Virus record (IMG/VR): IMGVR_UViG_3300017746_000179
Span: 1-22,829 of that record
DNA: 22,829 nt
Direction: 5' to 3' (one strand)
From: a virus
Part shown: in pieces, positions 16,290-21,409 of the stretch
How positions within the stretch are numbered: the stretch's first letter is position 1
How the letters are laid out: every line of letters begins with the position of its first letter
Program-made: the position numbers and the translations under genes
The notes under the pieces: generated by a model
The model's database searches: none
What the model was told of the DNA's origin: nothing
What the model saw: only the letters and a program-made list of their open reading frames with translations

Positions 16290-16859
16290 TTAAAAGTGTT
16301 GGATTGGACCAGTAACAGGTCCATTGTTAACGGTTACATTTATTGTTGTATTACATCCTGCCATAGAATAGGTTAATACATAATTACCAACACCAGTAGA
16401 TGGTTGAAAATTATTACCCACAACTCCTGTACCTGACCAGGATCCTCCTGCAGGGCTTCCTATTAGTGGTGTAGTTGGATCACCTGGGCAAAATGGTCCT
16501 ATAGCATTACCGGATAAATCTAGAATAAATACATCTAGGAGTTGTGGTATACCAGGACATCCAGCCGCATTAGATTCTATTACTTCAACTGCGTTAGGGT
16601 AGAGACCAGATACACCTCCCCAGTCTACAGTAATTGAGTTTGTTGTTTGACCAGTTTGTAAAACACCACCACCACCTGTAATAGTCCATTGATAGGTTGA
16701 TGTAGGTGTAACTGCAACTAAATACTGTTCACCTGTTGCATTAGCACACACTGTATCTGGATTGATAGTTGTCTGACCAAATGTAAATATGGTAGCTGTC
16801 ATCATTATCATTGTGATAAATAATGTTAATAATAATTGTTTGTTTTCTTTGTAATTCAT
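16290..16859 (-). CDS. Secreted PKD/Ig-like repeat protein
   Basis: A 189-aa protein with a signal peptide (basic MNYKENKQ, then LLLTLFITMIMMTATIF, cleavage near FGQ). The mature part reads as two PKD/Ig-like modules in the style of large Bacteroidota adhesins: PDTVCANATGEQYLVAV with TYQWTITGGGG, VDWGGVSGLYPNAVEVI and a second part with a GSPAGGSWSGTGVVG strand pair ending in ACNTTINVTV. It ends 1 nt before the T9SS-tail gene and has no own sorting domain. It resembles the repeat part of an adhesin whose sorting tail sits on the next gene, so the pair may be a split or two-subunit surface protein. Confidence 0.78.
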   Translation of the reverse strand: MNYKENKQLLLTLFITMIMMTATIFTFGQTTINPDTVCANATGEQYLVAVTPTSTYQWTITGGGGVLQTGQTTNSITVDWGGVSGLYPNAVEVIESNAAGCPGIPQLLDVFILDLSGNAIGPFCPGDPTTPLIGSPAGGSWSGTGVVGNNFQPSTGVGNYVLTYSMAGCNTTINVTVNNGPVTGPIQHF

Positions 16860-16875
16860 AATAGTTCTCTTTAAA

Positions 16876-17568
16876 TTAAGGTTTTGAAAATATATATGTA
16901 TATATCACCTTACCGTTAGCATTTTCTTTTTTGCGATAATCACGTAGTATACTACCATGTCTTATCATATGTGTTTTAGCTTTTGAAAGCCTTGATTCAT
17001 CTGTACAACTAATACACAATAAACCATTAATTGAAGTAGCGCGTATAAGATCATCATCTATGTTATCATAGACTTTTCCTAATATATCAGTAACCTCTTG
17101 CTCAGTTAGTGTGCTAGAAGTATTAGGAGTAGTAAACTCTAATGGCATTAAATTCTGCTTACTCATTACTCGTGTCATATAAAAATCAACATCAGTTGGG
17201 TCTAAACCTGAGAACCAGTTGCTAAATTGCCGAAGACTATTATTAAATAAATCAACTTTATCTTGTGCACTTATTAGATCCCAAACCATTGAGATTATTA
17301 TACGATTTGATTCATCTATCGCTTTTGCATACTGCCTCTGTTTATTAACTGGTAATTTATCAAACCAATTATCAAAACTGTCTTGATAATTTGATGTGTC
17401 AGAAGGTGTCCATTTACCACGCATATCTACATCATTAAAGAATTCTTTTCGGAAAGCAGGCGGCTCTGGTAGATAATCATCATCGATAGAGTTCCATAGC
17501 TCGAGATTATACACTGTGTTGTTGTATTTAATCTTTTTAGTTAAAATTGGTCTACTCATCATATCCAT
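16876..17568 (-). CDS. Hypothetical soluble protein after the tmRNA gene
   Basis: A 230-aa protein beginning MDMMSRPILTKKIKYNNTVY. It has an acidic and aromatic N-terminal half (WNSIDDDYLPEPPAFRKEFF), a helical middle (QRQYAKAIDESNRIIISMVW) and a basic C-terminal segment (RHGSILRDYRKKENANGK). Two cysteines occur in LLCISCTDES. There is no signal peptide or membrane segment. The AAGG site before the ATG sits about 17 nt after the tmRNA gene. Family not recognised. It may be cytosolic and is the first protein gene after tmRNA on the same strand. Confidence 0.65.
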   Translation of the reverse strand: MDMMSRPILTKKIKYNNTVYNLELWNSIDDDYLPEPPAFRKEFFNDVDMRGKWTPSDTSNYQDSFDNWFDKLPVNKQRQYAKAIDESNRIIISMVWDLISAQDKVDLFNNSLRQFSNWFSGLDPTDVDFYMTRVMSKQNLMPLEFTTPNTSSTLTEQEVTDILGKVYDNIDDDLIRATSINGLLCISCTDESRLSKAKTHMIRHGSILRDYRKKENANGKVIYTYIFSKP

Positions 17569-17584
17569 AATATTACCTTATAAA

Positions 17585-17598
17585 GGTCCACCTCCACC
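17585..17598 (-). repeat. GGTGGAGGTGGACC at the tmRNA gene 3' end
   Basis: The minus-strand segment contains GTGGAGGTGGA (17597-17587), an exact 11-base reverse complement of TCCACCTCCAC at 17763-17753, which is the whole 3' acceptor strand, A73 and one flanking base of the tmRNA. It would compete with the acceptor stem in an unprocessed transcript. Confidence 0.6.
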
Positions 17599-17735
17599 GG
17601 GCTTATACGACTTGCCCTGTTAATGCCGTTCGGGTCTGAGTGCTTTATTAAGCAGCCATTGCCATTTCAACATGTTCGCCTGTTATGCGTGACCTTCCTT
17701 AAATCCTTACCTCTCTGTCAAAGCCATTCACCCCC
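17599..17735 (-). ncRNA. ssrA: tmRNA coding piece (5' acceptor strand, tag frame)
   Basis: The mature coding piece should begin at G1 (17735) with GGGGGTG, followed by AATGGCTTTGACAG, the conserved D-side block of tmRNA. A purine-rich stretch (17718-17690) can form part of P2 with the acceptor piece. The tag frame opens at GGC 17680 and ends at TAATAA 17650-17645, and the stops lie in a TGCTT-AATA-AAGCA hairpin (P5-like). Past it are CCCG/GGGC-rich segments (17637-17599) that could form a pseudoknot and a 4-bp GGGC/GCCC hairpin. The exact 3' end is unknown. Confidence 0.88.
17645..17680 (-). other. tmRNA proteolysis-tag reading frame
   Basis: GGC GAA CAT GTT GAA ATG GCA ATG GCT GCT TAA TAA encodes GEHVEMAMAA. 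The GE start resembles Bacteroidota tags such as GENNYALAA (from memory), and the hydrophobic AMAA end is of the kind recognised by ClpX/ClpA. The double stop and its hairpin setting are typical. The central HVEM residues differ from host tags I know. Confidence 0.88.
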
Positions 17736-17753
17736 ATGATGTAAATCGTTTAG
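17736..17753 (-). other. tmRNA intervening segment
   Basis: The 18-nt spacer CTAAACGATTTACATCAT joins the acceptor 3' end to the coding-piece 5' end. By analogy with known permuted tmRNAs it should be removed by RNase P at 17735 and by 3' processing at 17754, with CCA added afterwards. Confidence 0.75.
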
Positions 17754-17811
17754 TGGAGGTGGAGGGTTTCGAACCCTCGTCCAAAAGAGTAGCTAATAAA
17801 AGTACTAGCGG
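17754..17811 (-). ncRNA. ssrA: tmRNA acceptor piece (T-arm and 3' acceptor strand)
   Basis: GGACGAGGGTTCGAAACCC is the strongly conserved 3' block of tmRNA. The T-stem is GAGGG/CCCTC with the 7-nt loop TTCGAAA, followed by acceptor strand CACCTCC and discriminator A (17754). Upstream, TACTCTTTT can pair with AGAGAGGTA of the coding piece (8 bp with one bulged G), a P2-like helix. The 5' end is not determined, and I place it after the stop codon of the upstream gene. Confidence 0.88.
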
Positions 17812-18063
17812 TCAATTTATCGTATGTTTAATCTTTACTAATTCTGCACACTTCTCATACTCCTCTGTCTCAGTAAAGTAGCTAATCAGTTGATCAATAG
17901 TTGCAACACGCCTTGGACGTCTTAACATCCAAGTACCTGCAGGTAAATCTTCACGAGTAATATCACTAATAAGGTACTCGTAGGTATTACTAATAGCTGC
18001 GTGAAGTAGCTCTTCGTCTTTACCGTCATCTTGTTTATCTATAAATTCTTCATACCCATCCAT
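17812..18063 (-). CDS. Small acidic protein with UVR-like C-terminal motif
   Basis: An 83-aa protein. I choose ATG 18063 (AGGTGG site, spacing 9) over TTG codons upstream at 18072 and 18069. The N-terminal half is acidic (DKQDDGKDEELLHAAISNT). The C-terminal 30 residues (IDQLISYFTETEEYEKCAEL) are closely shared with the small protein at 21410-21646, and the EEYEKCAEL pattern resembles UVR/McsA-type helical hairpins that mediate protein contacts. The stop lies immediately before the tmRNA acceptor piece, so tmRNA may be co-transcribed. Function unknown. Confidence 0.65.
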   Translation of the reverse strand: MDGYEEFIDKQDDGKDEELLHAAISNTYEYLISDITREDLPAGTWMLRRPRRVATIDQLISYFTETEEYEKCAELVKIKHTIN

Positions 18064-18065
18064 AG

Positions 18066-18119
18066 TCAACAACCACCTTTACAATGTGCAGTTCTGGGTA
18101 ACATAAATCTTCGTATCAT
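18066..18119 (-). CDS. Possible 17-residue leader ORF
   Basis: ATG 18119 follows an AAAGGGA site and opens a 17-codon frame (MIRRFMLPRTAHCKGGC) ending in TGA at 18066, 2 nt before the ATG of the 83-aa gene. Placement and ribosome-binding site suggest a translated leader coupled to that gene, but a frame this short can arise by chance. Confidence 0.3.
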   Translation of the reverse strand: MIRRFMLPRTAHCKGGC

Positions 18120-18137
18120 ATCATTCCCTTTATAATA

Positions 18138-18153
18138 ATTAGTAATTACTAAT
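18138..18153. other. Perfect 16-bp palindrome at a gene end
   Basis: ATTAGTAATTACTAAT is a perfect palindrome overlapping the TAG stop of the 154-aa gene. It has no loop, so it looks more like a dimeric protein-binding site than a terminator. It is AT-rich, so chance cannot be excluded. Confidence 0.35.
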
Positions 18154-18613
18154 CAAATAATTGTTTAATCTGTTTATGTTTTTTATAAAGTGTATTCATC
18201 TTCTTAAGATCCTCTTTATCTACCTCACTCGTAGCATGAATCTTAAATACAGTATCAGTAATATACATTCTATCAACTCTATACTCTTCAGTATCAAAAT
18301 TTCTTTTATCCTCTGTACTCATTATATTAAATATAATTAATTGTTTAAGAGTTTTTAATTTACCTAAAACACCTTCAACTTTAGTGCTGAAAGTATCTTT
18401 AGGTACTTCTTCTGAAATATTAAATACATCGCCAAGCTTACTCAACAGTTGTGATGACTCTGAATTAGATTCACCAACCTTACCGAGTGCTTCGATATTC
18501 TCGTAATGTTCTAAAAGCTTATTTGCTCGTTTAGAGAGATTACTAGATATTTGTTTTTTTAACGTTGGCTGTCGTTTTTTTCCGAGTTGCTTTCTTGACT
18601 GCTTTTTTGCCAT
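18149..18613 (-). CDS. Lys-rich coiled-coil hypothetical protein
   Basis: A 154-aa protein starting MAKKQSRKQLGKKRQPTLKK. After the basic N-terminus it is helical (SKRANKLLEHYENIEALGKV; KLKTLKQLIIFNIMSTEDKR), with a Lys-rich end (MNTLYKKHKQIKQLFD). Its first 71 nt overlap the end of the membrane-protein gene upstream in another frame, and both frames encode Lys-rich tails. The ribosome-binding site is weak. A start further downstream would lie near residue 98, making a short product, so I keep the first ATG. Family not recognised. Confidence 0.6.
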   Translation of the reverse strand: MAKKQSRKQLGKKRQPTLKKQISSNLSKRANKLLEHYENIEALGKVGESNSESSQLLSKLGDVFNISEEVPKDTFSTKVEGVLGKLKTLKQLIIFNIMSTEDKRNFDTEEYRVDRMYITDTVFKIHATSEVDKEDLKKMNTLYKKHKQIKQLFD

Positions 18614-18794
18614 TTGATCCGTTTGTTTTCTTTTTATAAGTCGAACGTCTCTTATATAACTGATTTTTAACTGATTTTAATTTTTCTTGTGTAGCTTCTA
18701 ATGTAGTATTAATTACATCTAAATCTTTTGTGTTTTTAAAGTGCATAGCTGCTGCACCTATTAGTAACCCAATTACTATTCCTAAATATAACAT
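18543..18794 (-). CDS. Small membrane-anchored protein with basic tail
   Basis: An 83-aa protein with an N-terminal hydrophobic anchor (LYLGIVIGLLIGAAAMHF, residues 2-19), a helical linker (NTTLEATQEKLKSVKNQLYK) and a very basic C-terminus (NGKKAVKKATRKKTTANVKK). The plan is the same as the 66-aa protein at 19755-19955, with an anchor, a short helix and a Lys/Thr tail, so the two may be related. The basic tail could bind nucleic acid or acidic proteins at the inner membrane. Function unknown. Confidence 0.6.
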   Translation of the reverse strand: MLYLGIVIGLLIGAAAMHFKNTKDLDVINTTLEATQEKLKSVKNQLYKRRSTYKKKTNGSNGKKAVKKATRKKTTANVKKTNI

Positions 18795-18825
18795 TTGTTA
18801 TCTCTTACCTTTATTTGTGTAGATC

Positions 18826-18857
18826 CGCCTCGAGTCCGTTTAATAAAACTCGAGGCG
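18826..18857 (-). terminator. 10-bp hairpin downstream of the two-span membrane gene
   Basis: CGCCTCGAGT and ACTCGAGGCG form a perfect 10-bp stem around a 12-nt AT-rich loop, starting 19 nt after the stop at 18876. It is the strongest GC hairpin in the region. No T-run follows on the minus strand, so it may end transcription inefficiently or protect the 3' end of a processed mRNA. Confidence 0.6.
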
Positions 18858-18875
18858 TCTACTAGTTGTTAACTA

Positions 18876-19100
18876 TTACTTCTTTACAAAGAATGAAGCT
18901 ACTAATAGTAATACGATAAGTCCTACGAACCCACCATTTCCTAATGCAGTAACGATAGCAGTTAAATTAGCTATTACGTCCATTCCGAATACTGAACCGC
19001 CTGTTAAGACTGTCCAAAGGATTGTTACTGGCAATACTGCCATTAAGATAGTCATTAGACCACCAAAGAATCCTGTTACATATTTGATTACATTTTCCAT
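18876..19100 (-). CDS. Small two-span membrane protein, holin candidate
   Basis: A 74-aa very hydrophobic protein with two likely membrane spans (about residues 13-36 and 45-71) joined by a short GGSVFGMDVIA turn and ending in FFVKK. Size, hydrophobicity and the charged tail fit a class II-type holin, but no lysin gene is adjacent, so the call is tentative. A strong AGGAGA site, a 100-nt leader and a 3' hairpin suggest a separately and strongly expressed mRNA. Similar small proteins of unknown function occur in marine phages (from memory). Confidence 0.65.
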   Translation of the reverse strand: MENVIKYVTGFFGGLMTILMAVLPVTILWTVLTGGSVFGMDVIANLTAIVTALGNGGFVGLIVLLLVASFFVKK

Positions 19101-19154
19101 GTTATAAATCTCCTATATTTTGTATTTGTCGAATACTAGTTTTGTGGCACAATT

Positions 19155-19184
19155 GCCGTTGCTTTACAAGGGTTGATCCCATTA
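19155..19184 (-). other. Small hairpin downstream of the barrel gene
   Basis: ATCCCATAATGGGAT (19184-19170) forms a compact hairpin about 16 nt past the barrel gene's stop. The following GATCAACCC offers an alternative pairing with GGG. It is a possible mRNA end without a T-run. Confidence 0.35.
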
Positions 19185-19199
19185 TGGGATATTAATTAC

Positions 19200-19634
19200 T
19201 TAGAAACGGTACGCCAACCCTAGGTTGAATGTACCTTCTCTATCTCCGTTTGAGTCTTCTTTAAGACCCATAGTATAATTAGGTTCTACTGCTAACCCTT
19301 TCCATACGTTAAATGAATACCCTAACCCTAAAGTTAAGTTGTCCATCATTTCTTCGGTTGGTGCTTGAACTGAAATGTACATATTTGTATTCCAGTTATA
19401 ACGACCAAAAAGGTCGTAAGAAGCATCACCTAAAGAATCTTCTCCAGCTGTGATTAAACCAACTGTCCAAGTATCGTTTAATGCGTACCCAATACCCATG
19501 TTGTCAGTTAAGCTAGACATTTCCCACTCTGCGCCTTCTTCAGCTGCAGTGTAGGTTGTAACTACTATAAAATTCTGTGCTGATGCGAACATAGTTGCAA
19601 AGCCCAGTGCTAATGTTAAAAATAAATTTTTCAT
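19200..19634 (-). CDS. Small outer-membrane beta-barrel protein
   Basis: A 144-aa protein with a signal peptide (MKNLFLTLALGFATMFASA, cleavage near residue 19). The mature chain shows alternating strands (NFIVVTTYTA; MGIGYALNDTWTVGLI; DLFGRYNWNTNMYISVQA; LTLGLGYSFNVWKGLAVEP; GTFNLGLAYRF) that suggest about eight strands, the size of OmpX/OmpW-like barrels. It ends in Phe, the usual BAM assembly signal. An AGAGGAA site and a long leader with an inverted repeat precede it. In the host it would insert into the outer membrane. A role in superinfection exclusion or altered permeability is possible. Family not identified further. Confidence 0.8.
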   Translation of the reverse strand: MKNLFLTLALGFATMFASAQNFIVVTTYTAAEEGAEWEMSSLTDNMGIGYALNDTWTVGLITAGEDSLGDASYDLFGRYNWNTNMYISVQAPTEEMMDNLTLGLGYSFNVWKGLAVEPNYTMGLKEDSNGDREGTFNLGLAYRF

Positions 19635-19692
19635 ATATTTCCTCTTTTTATTTAATTTAAGTTAACCCTTGTAATAGCATGTTAAATCTGTT

Positions 19693-19729
19693 GCATATAT
19701 AAATAAACTATTAAGTTATTTACATATGC
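19693..19729 (-). promoter_or_regulatory. 14-bp inverted repeat in the barrel-gene leader
   Basis: Minus-strand GCATATGTAAATAA (19729-19716) pairs with TTATTTATATATGC (19706-19693) over 14 bp around a 9-nt loop. The only imperfect pair is G-U in minus-strand RNA, but A-C on the other strand, favouring function in this transcript. It lies about 60 nt upstream of ATG 19634, with no T-run. Confidence 0.5.
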
Positions 19730-19754
19730 CCCGGATTTATTCTATACGCAACCT

Positions 19755-19955
19755 CTATTTAGTTGCTTTAGTTTTTTTACTTGTTCTCTTGTTAACGACC
19801 TTTCTTGTAGACTCATCTGCCCTAGTTTTAAGTAAACTAATTACTAGAGACTTATCATGACCTCTCTCAGTTAAATCGTTAATTGTCTGTTTAGCGTACC
19901 AGTAGGTACCTATAGCACCTAATAACGCTCCTAATATAAATAATAATATACCCAT
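19755..19955 (-). CDS. Small membrane-anchored protein with basic tail
   Basis: A 66-aa protein with an N-terminal anchor (MGILLFILGALLGAIGTYWY) followed by a helical segment (KQTINDLTERGHDKSLVISL) and a Lys/Thr/Arg tail ending TSKKTKATK. The plan matches the 83-aa protein at 18543-18794. An AAGAGAT site precedes the ATG. Function unknown. Confidence 0.6.
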   Translation of the reverse strand: MGILLFILGALLGAIGTYWYAKQTINDLTERGHDKSLVISLLKTRADESTRKVVNKRTSKKTKATK

Positions 19956-19966
19956 ATCTAATCTCT

Positions 19967-20284
19967 TTATACCATATCAAGAGCCTTACCGGTCTTGTAT
20001 GCTTCTTTACCAATTGCAATAGCTTCAATAAGTTTAGTACACTCAGTCCACGTTAGTGAAACCTTGTAATTACCGATCGATAACTCTCCAATTGTTTTGT
20101 TATTATACCCGTCTTTACCATCACCTCTAACTCCCTCTCTAGGTGAGAAATCGATATGACTCCATAAGTTACCGTAACGTTGTTCTCTAGGATGAGTGTG
20201 TAAACCTCCCTGCATTACACCAATTCTGTTATCAGTTTTTTTAGGCATTTTCCATTCTTTGTTGTTTTTGTTGTCGTATGACAT
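19967..20284 (-). CDS. Hypothetical soluble protein
   Basis: A 105-aa protein. I take ATG 20284 (MSYDNKNNKEWKMPKKTDNR); a longer reading from TTG 20308 lacks a properly spaced ribosome-binding site. A central Gly/His/Arg-rich part (GGLHTHPREQRYGNLWSHID) precedes a short alpha/beta end (ELSIGNYKVSLTWTECTKLI). It may be a small DNA- or nucleotide-related protein, but no family is recognised. Confidence 0.6.
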   Translation of the reverse strand: MSYDNKNNKEWKMPKKTDNRIGVMQGGLHTHPREQRYGNLWSHIDFSPREGVRGDGKDGYNNKTIGELSIGNYKVSLTWTECTKLIEAIAIGKEAYKTGKALDMV

Positions 20285-20369
20285 AATAATTTTAGTGGTG
20301 AGCCACAACCTTTTAGTTAATAAAAAATTTTATTATTGTTAATATAGTAATTTAATTTCATATAAACAA

Positions 20370-20705
20370 CTATTCTTTGAAACGATTTCCTCTACGTCTG
20401 TTAATACGCATAACCTTAGCTTCAGCTTTATCGCTTAACCCTTTACTAGGATGTGTACGTAATAAGTTTTGATGTAATTTAATTCCATACTGAAGGGCAA
20501 ACTCCCAAGCATCCCACACGCATTTAGCTGGTGGTAACATATAGTCTTCTCCTATAACACTTCCGTAACCATCTGTGATATAAAATTTACCATCACTATT
20601 CACTCGAGTTGTTGCGTTTGGATATCTTTTTAAAACCTTCTTTTTAATTTTTTGAAACTCCTTCCTACGTCGCTCTACAGGAAGGTCATATAACCTTTTA
20701 TTCAT
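20370..20705 (-). CDS. Basic hypothetical protein
   Basis: A 111-aa protein with a basic helical N-terminus (RRRKEFQKIKKKVLKRYPNA), a short beta part (KFYITDGYGSVIGEDYMLPP), a helix (CVWDAWEFALQYGIKLHQNL) and a basic end (MRINRRRGNRFKE). The charge distribution suggests nucleic-acid contact. It follows the zinc-ribbon gene by 5 nt. Family not recognised. Confidence 0.6.
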   Translation of the reverse strand: MNKRLYDLPVERRRKEFQKIKKKVLKRYPNATTRVNSDGKFYITDGYGSVIGEDYMLPPAKCVWDAWEFALQYGIKLHQNLLRTHPSKGLSDKAEAKVMRINRRRGNRFKE

Positions 20706-20710
20706 TTATT

Positions 20711-21154
20711 TTATTTTAATAATTTAACTTTGTTTTCTATTAAGTCTTCTTCTACCCATTTACCTAGATATTCCCCTTCAGCACATAGATACGTTAATTT
20801 AGCTACAGACAATTCAGTTGAACGCTCCTTAACATTTAGCCTAAAATTAACTAGATCTTCATCTGTAGGTACTGGGCCTAACTGCTTGCCGAGTGCACCC
20901 TTCTCTTTTAGAGTATATGAAGCAACAGGTACTATAGACTCTGTACGGTATTTAGGCTTCCAGCTCTTTTTCTGTTGACCCTTCTTCTTACCTGATTTAT
21001 ATTTCGAATCATCCCAGTTATCAACTACATACCGTACTTGATGCCCACATCTAGGACACATAAAATAATCTTCCGTTGTTCTTGTTTGAAATTCGTGGTA
21101 CCCGTGTTCGTAACCACACCTTTGACATTCTGCTTCTTGACTTACTGTTGCCAT
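20711..21154 (-). CDS. Zinc-ribbon protein
   Basis: A 147-aa protein with an N-terminal zinc ribbon: C10-x2-C13 (ECQRCGYEHG) and C33-x2-C36 (MCPRCGHQ). A basic linker follows (KYKSGKKKGQQKKSWKPKYR), then an alpha/beta C-terminal half (KEKGALGKQLGPVPTDEDLV). Such ribbons occur in phage transcription modulators and nucleic-acid enzymes. The start is 5 nt after another Cys-rich gene's stop, so the two are co-transcribed. Function unknown. Confidence 0.65.
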   Translation of the reverse strand: MATVSQEAECQRCGYEHGYHEFQTRTTEDYFMCPRCGHQVRYVVDNWDDSKYKSGKKKGQQKKSWKPKYRTESIVPVASYTLKEKGALGKQLGPVPTDEDLVNFRLNVKERSTELSVAKLTYLCAEGEYLGKWVEEDLIENKVKLLK

Positions 21155-21159
21155 AACTT

Positions 21160-21378
21160 TTATTTTAAATATTTTTCTAATTCAACTTCTGATGGATAAC
21201 CTACAACTGCTGAACACTCATTACATACCCATCTTGTACTCGTTTGACATCCTTCGCCAAGCGTTACTTGTTTGATTGCTTGCTCACTATGACTACAATT
21301 CTCTTGCATCATCCTAAGCTCACGCTCAATTTTACTTTTTTGATCGAGAAGTTTCTCAACCCGTTTATTAGCTGCCAT
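21160..21378 (-). CDS. Small coiled-coil zinc-finger-like protein
   Basis: A 72-aa protein. Residues 4-26 form a charged helix (KRVEKLLDQKSKIERELRMM). A Cys/His group follows: C28, H30, C44, C52 and C55 (NCSH ... VCNECS), a likely zinc site. It ends in PSEVELEKYLK. The pattern resembles small DksA/TraR-like or RNA-polymerase-binding phage proteins, but the spacing does not match those families clearly. Function unknown. Confidence 0.6.
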   Translation of the reverse strand: MAANKRVEKLLDQKSKIERELRMMQENCSHSEQAIKQVTLGEGCQTSTRWVCNECSAVVGYPSEVELEKYLK

Positions 21379-21409
21379 GGTTCCCTAAGTACTTTAATGT
21401 AACTTACCT

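Larger units (their letters stand above)
17599..17811 (-). ncRNA. ssrA: Circularly permuted (two-piece) tmRNA gene
   Basis: Read on the minus strand, the 3' half of the tRNA-like domain comes first (T-arm and 3' acceptor strand, 17782-17754) and the 5' half comes after it (from 17735), separated by only 18 nt. In a standard gene the order is reversed. The acceptor stem GGGGGTG/CACCTCC pairs over 7 bp with a G3-U70 wobble, the identity element of alanyl-tRNA synthetase, and A73 follows. CCA is not encoded (CTA instead). tmRNA rescues stalled ribosomes by adding a degradation tag. Permuted genes are known in alphaproteobacteria, some cyanobacteria and some betaproteobacteria. This one lies between two phage ORFs with no own promoter visible, so it may be cut from a longer transcript. 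Outer ends are estimates. Confidence 0.92.

Noticed and set aside
17754-17782. An ordinary tRNA gene ending in this T-arm
   Set aside because: No anticodon arm or 5' half precedes the T-arm at tRNA distance. The GGACGAGGGTTCGA block, G3-U70 stem and tag downstream fit tmRNA instead.
19140-19195. Possible tRNA-like GGGTTGATCCC segment
   Set aside because: It lacks the TTCGA loop and any cloverleaf; only small hairpins are visible.
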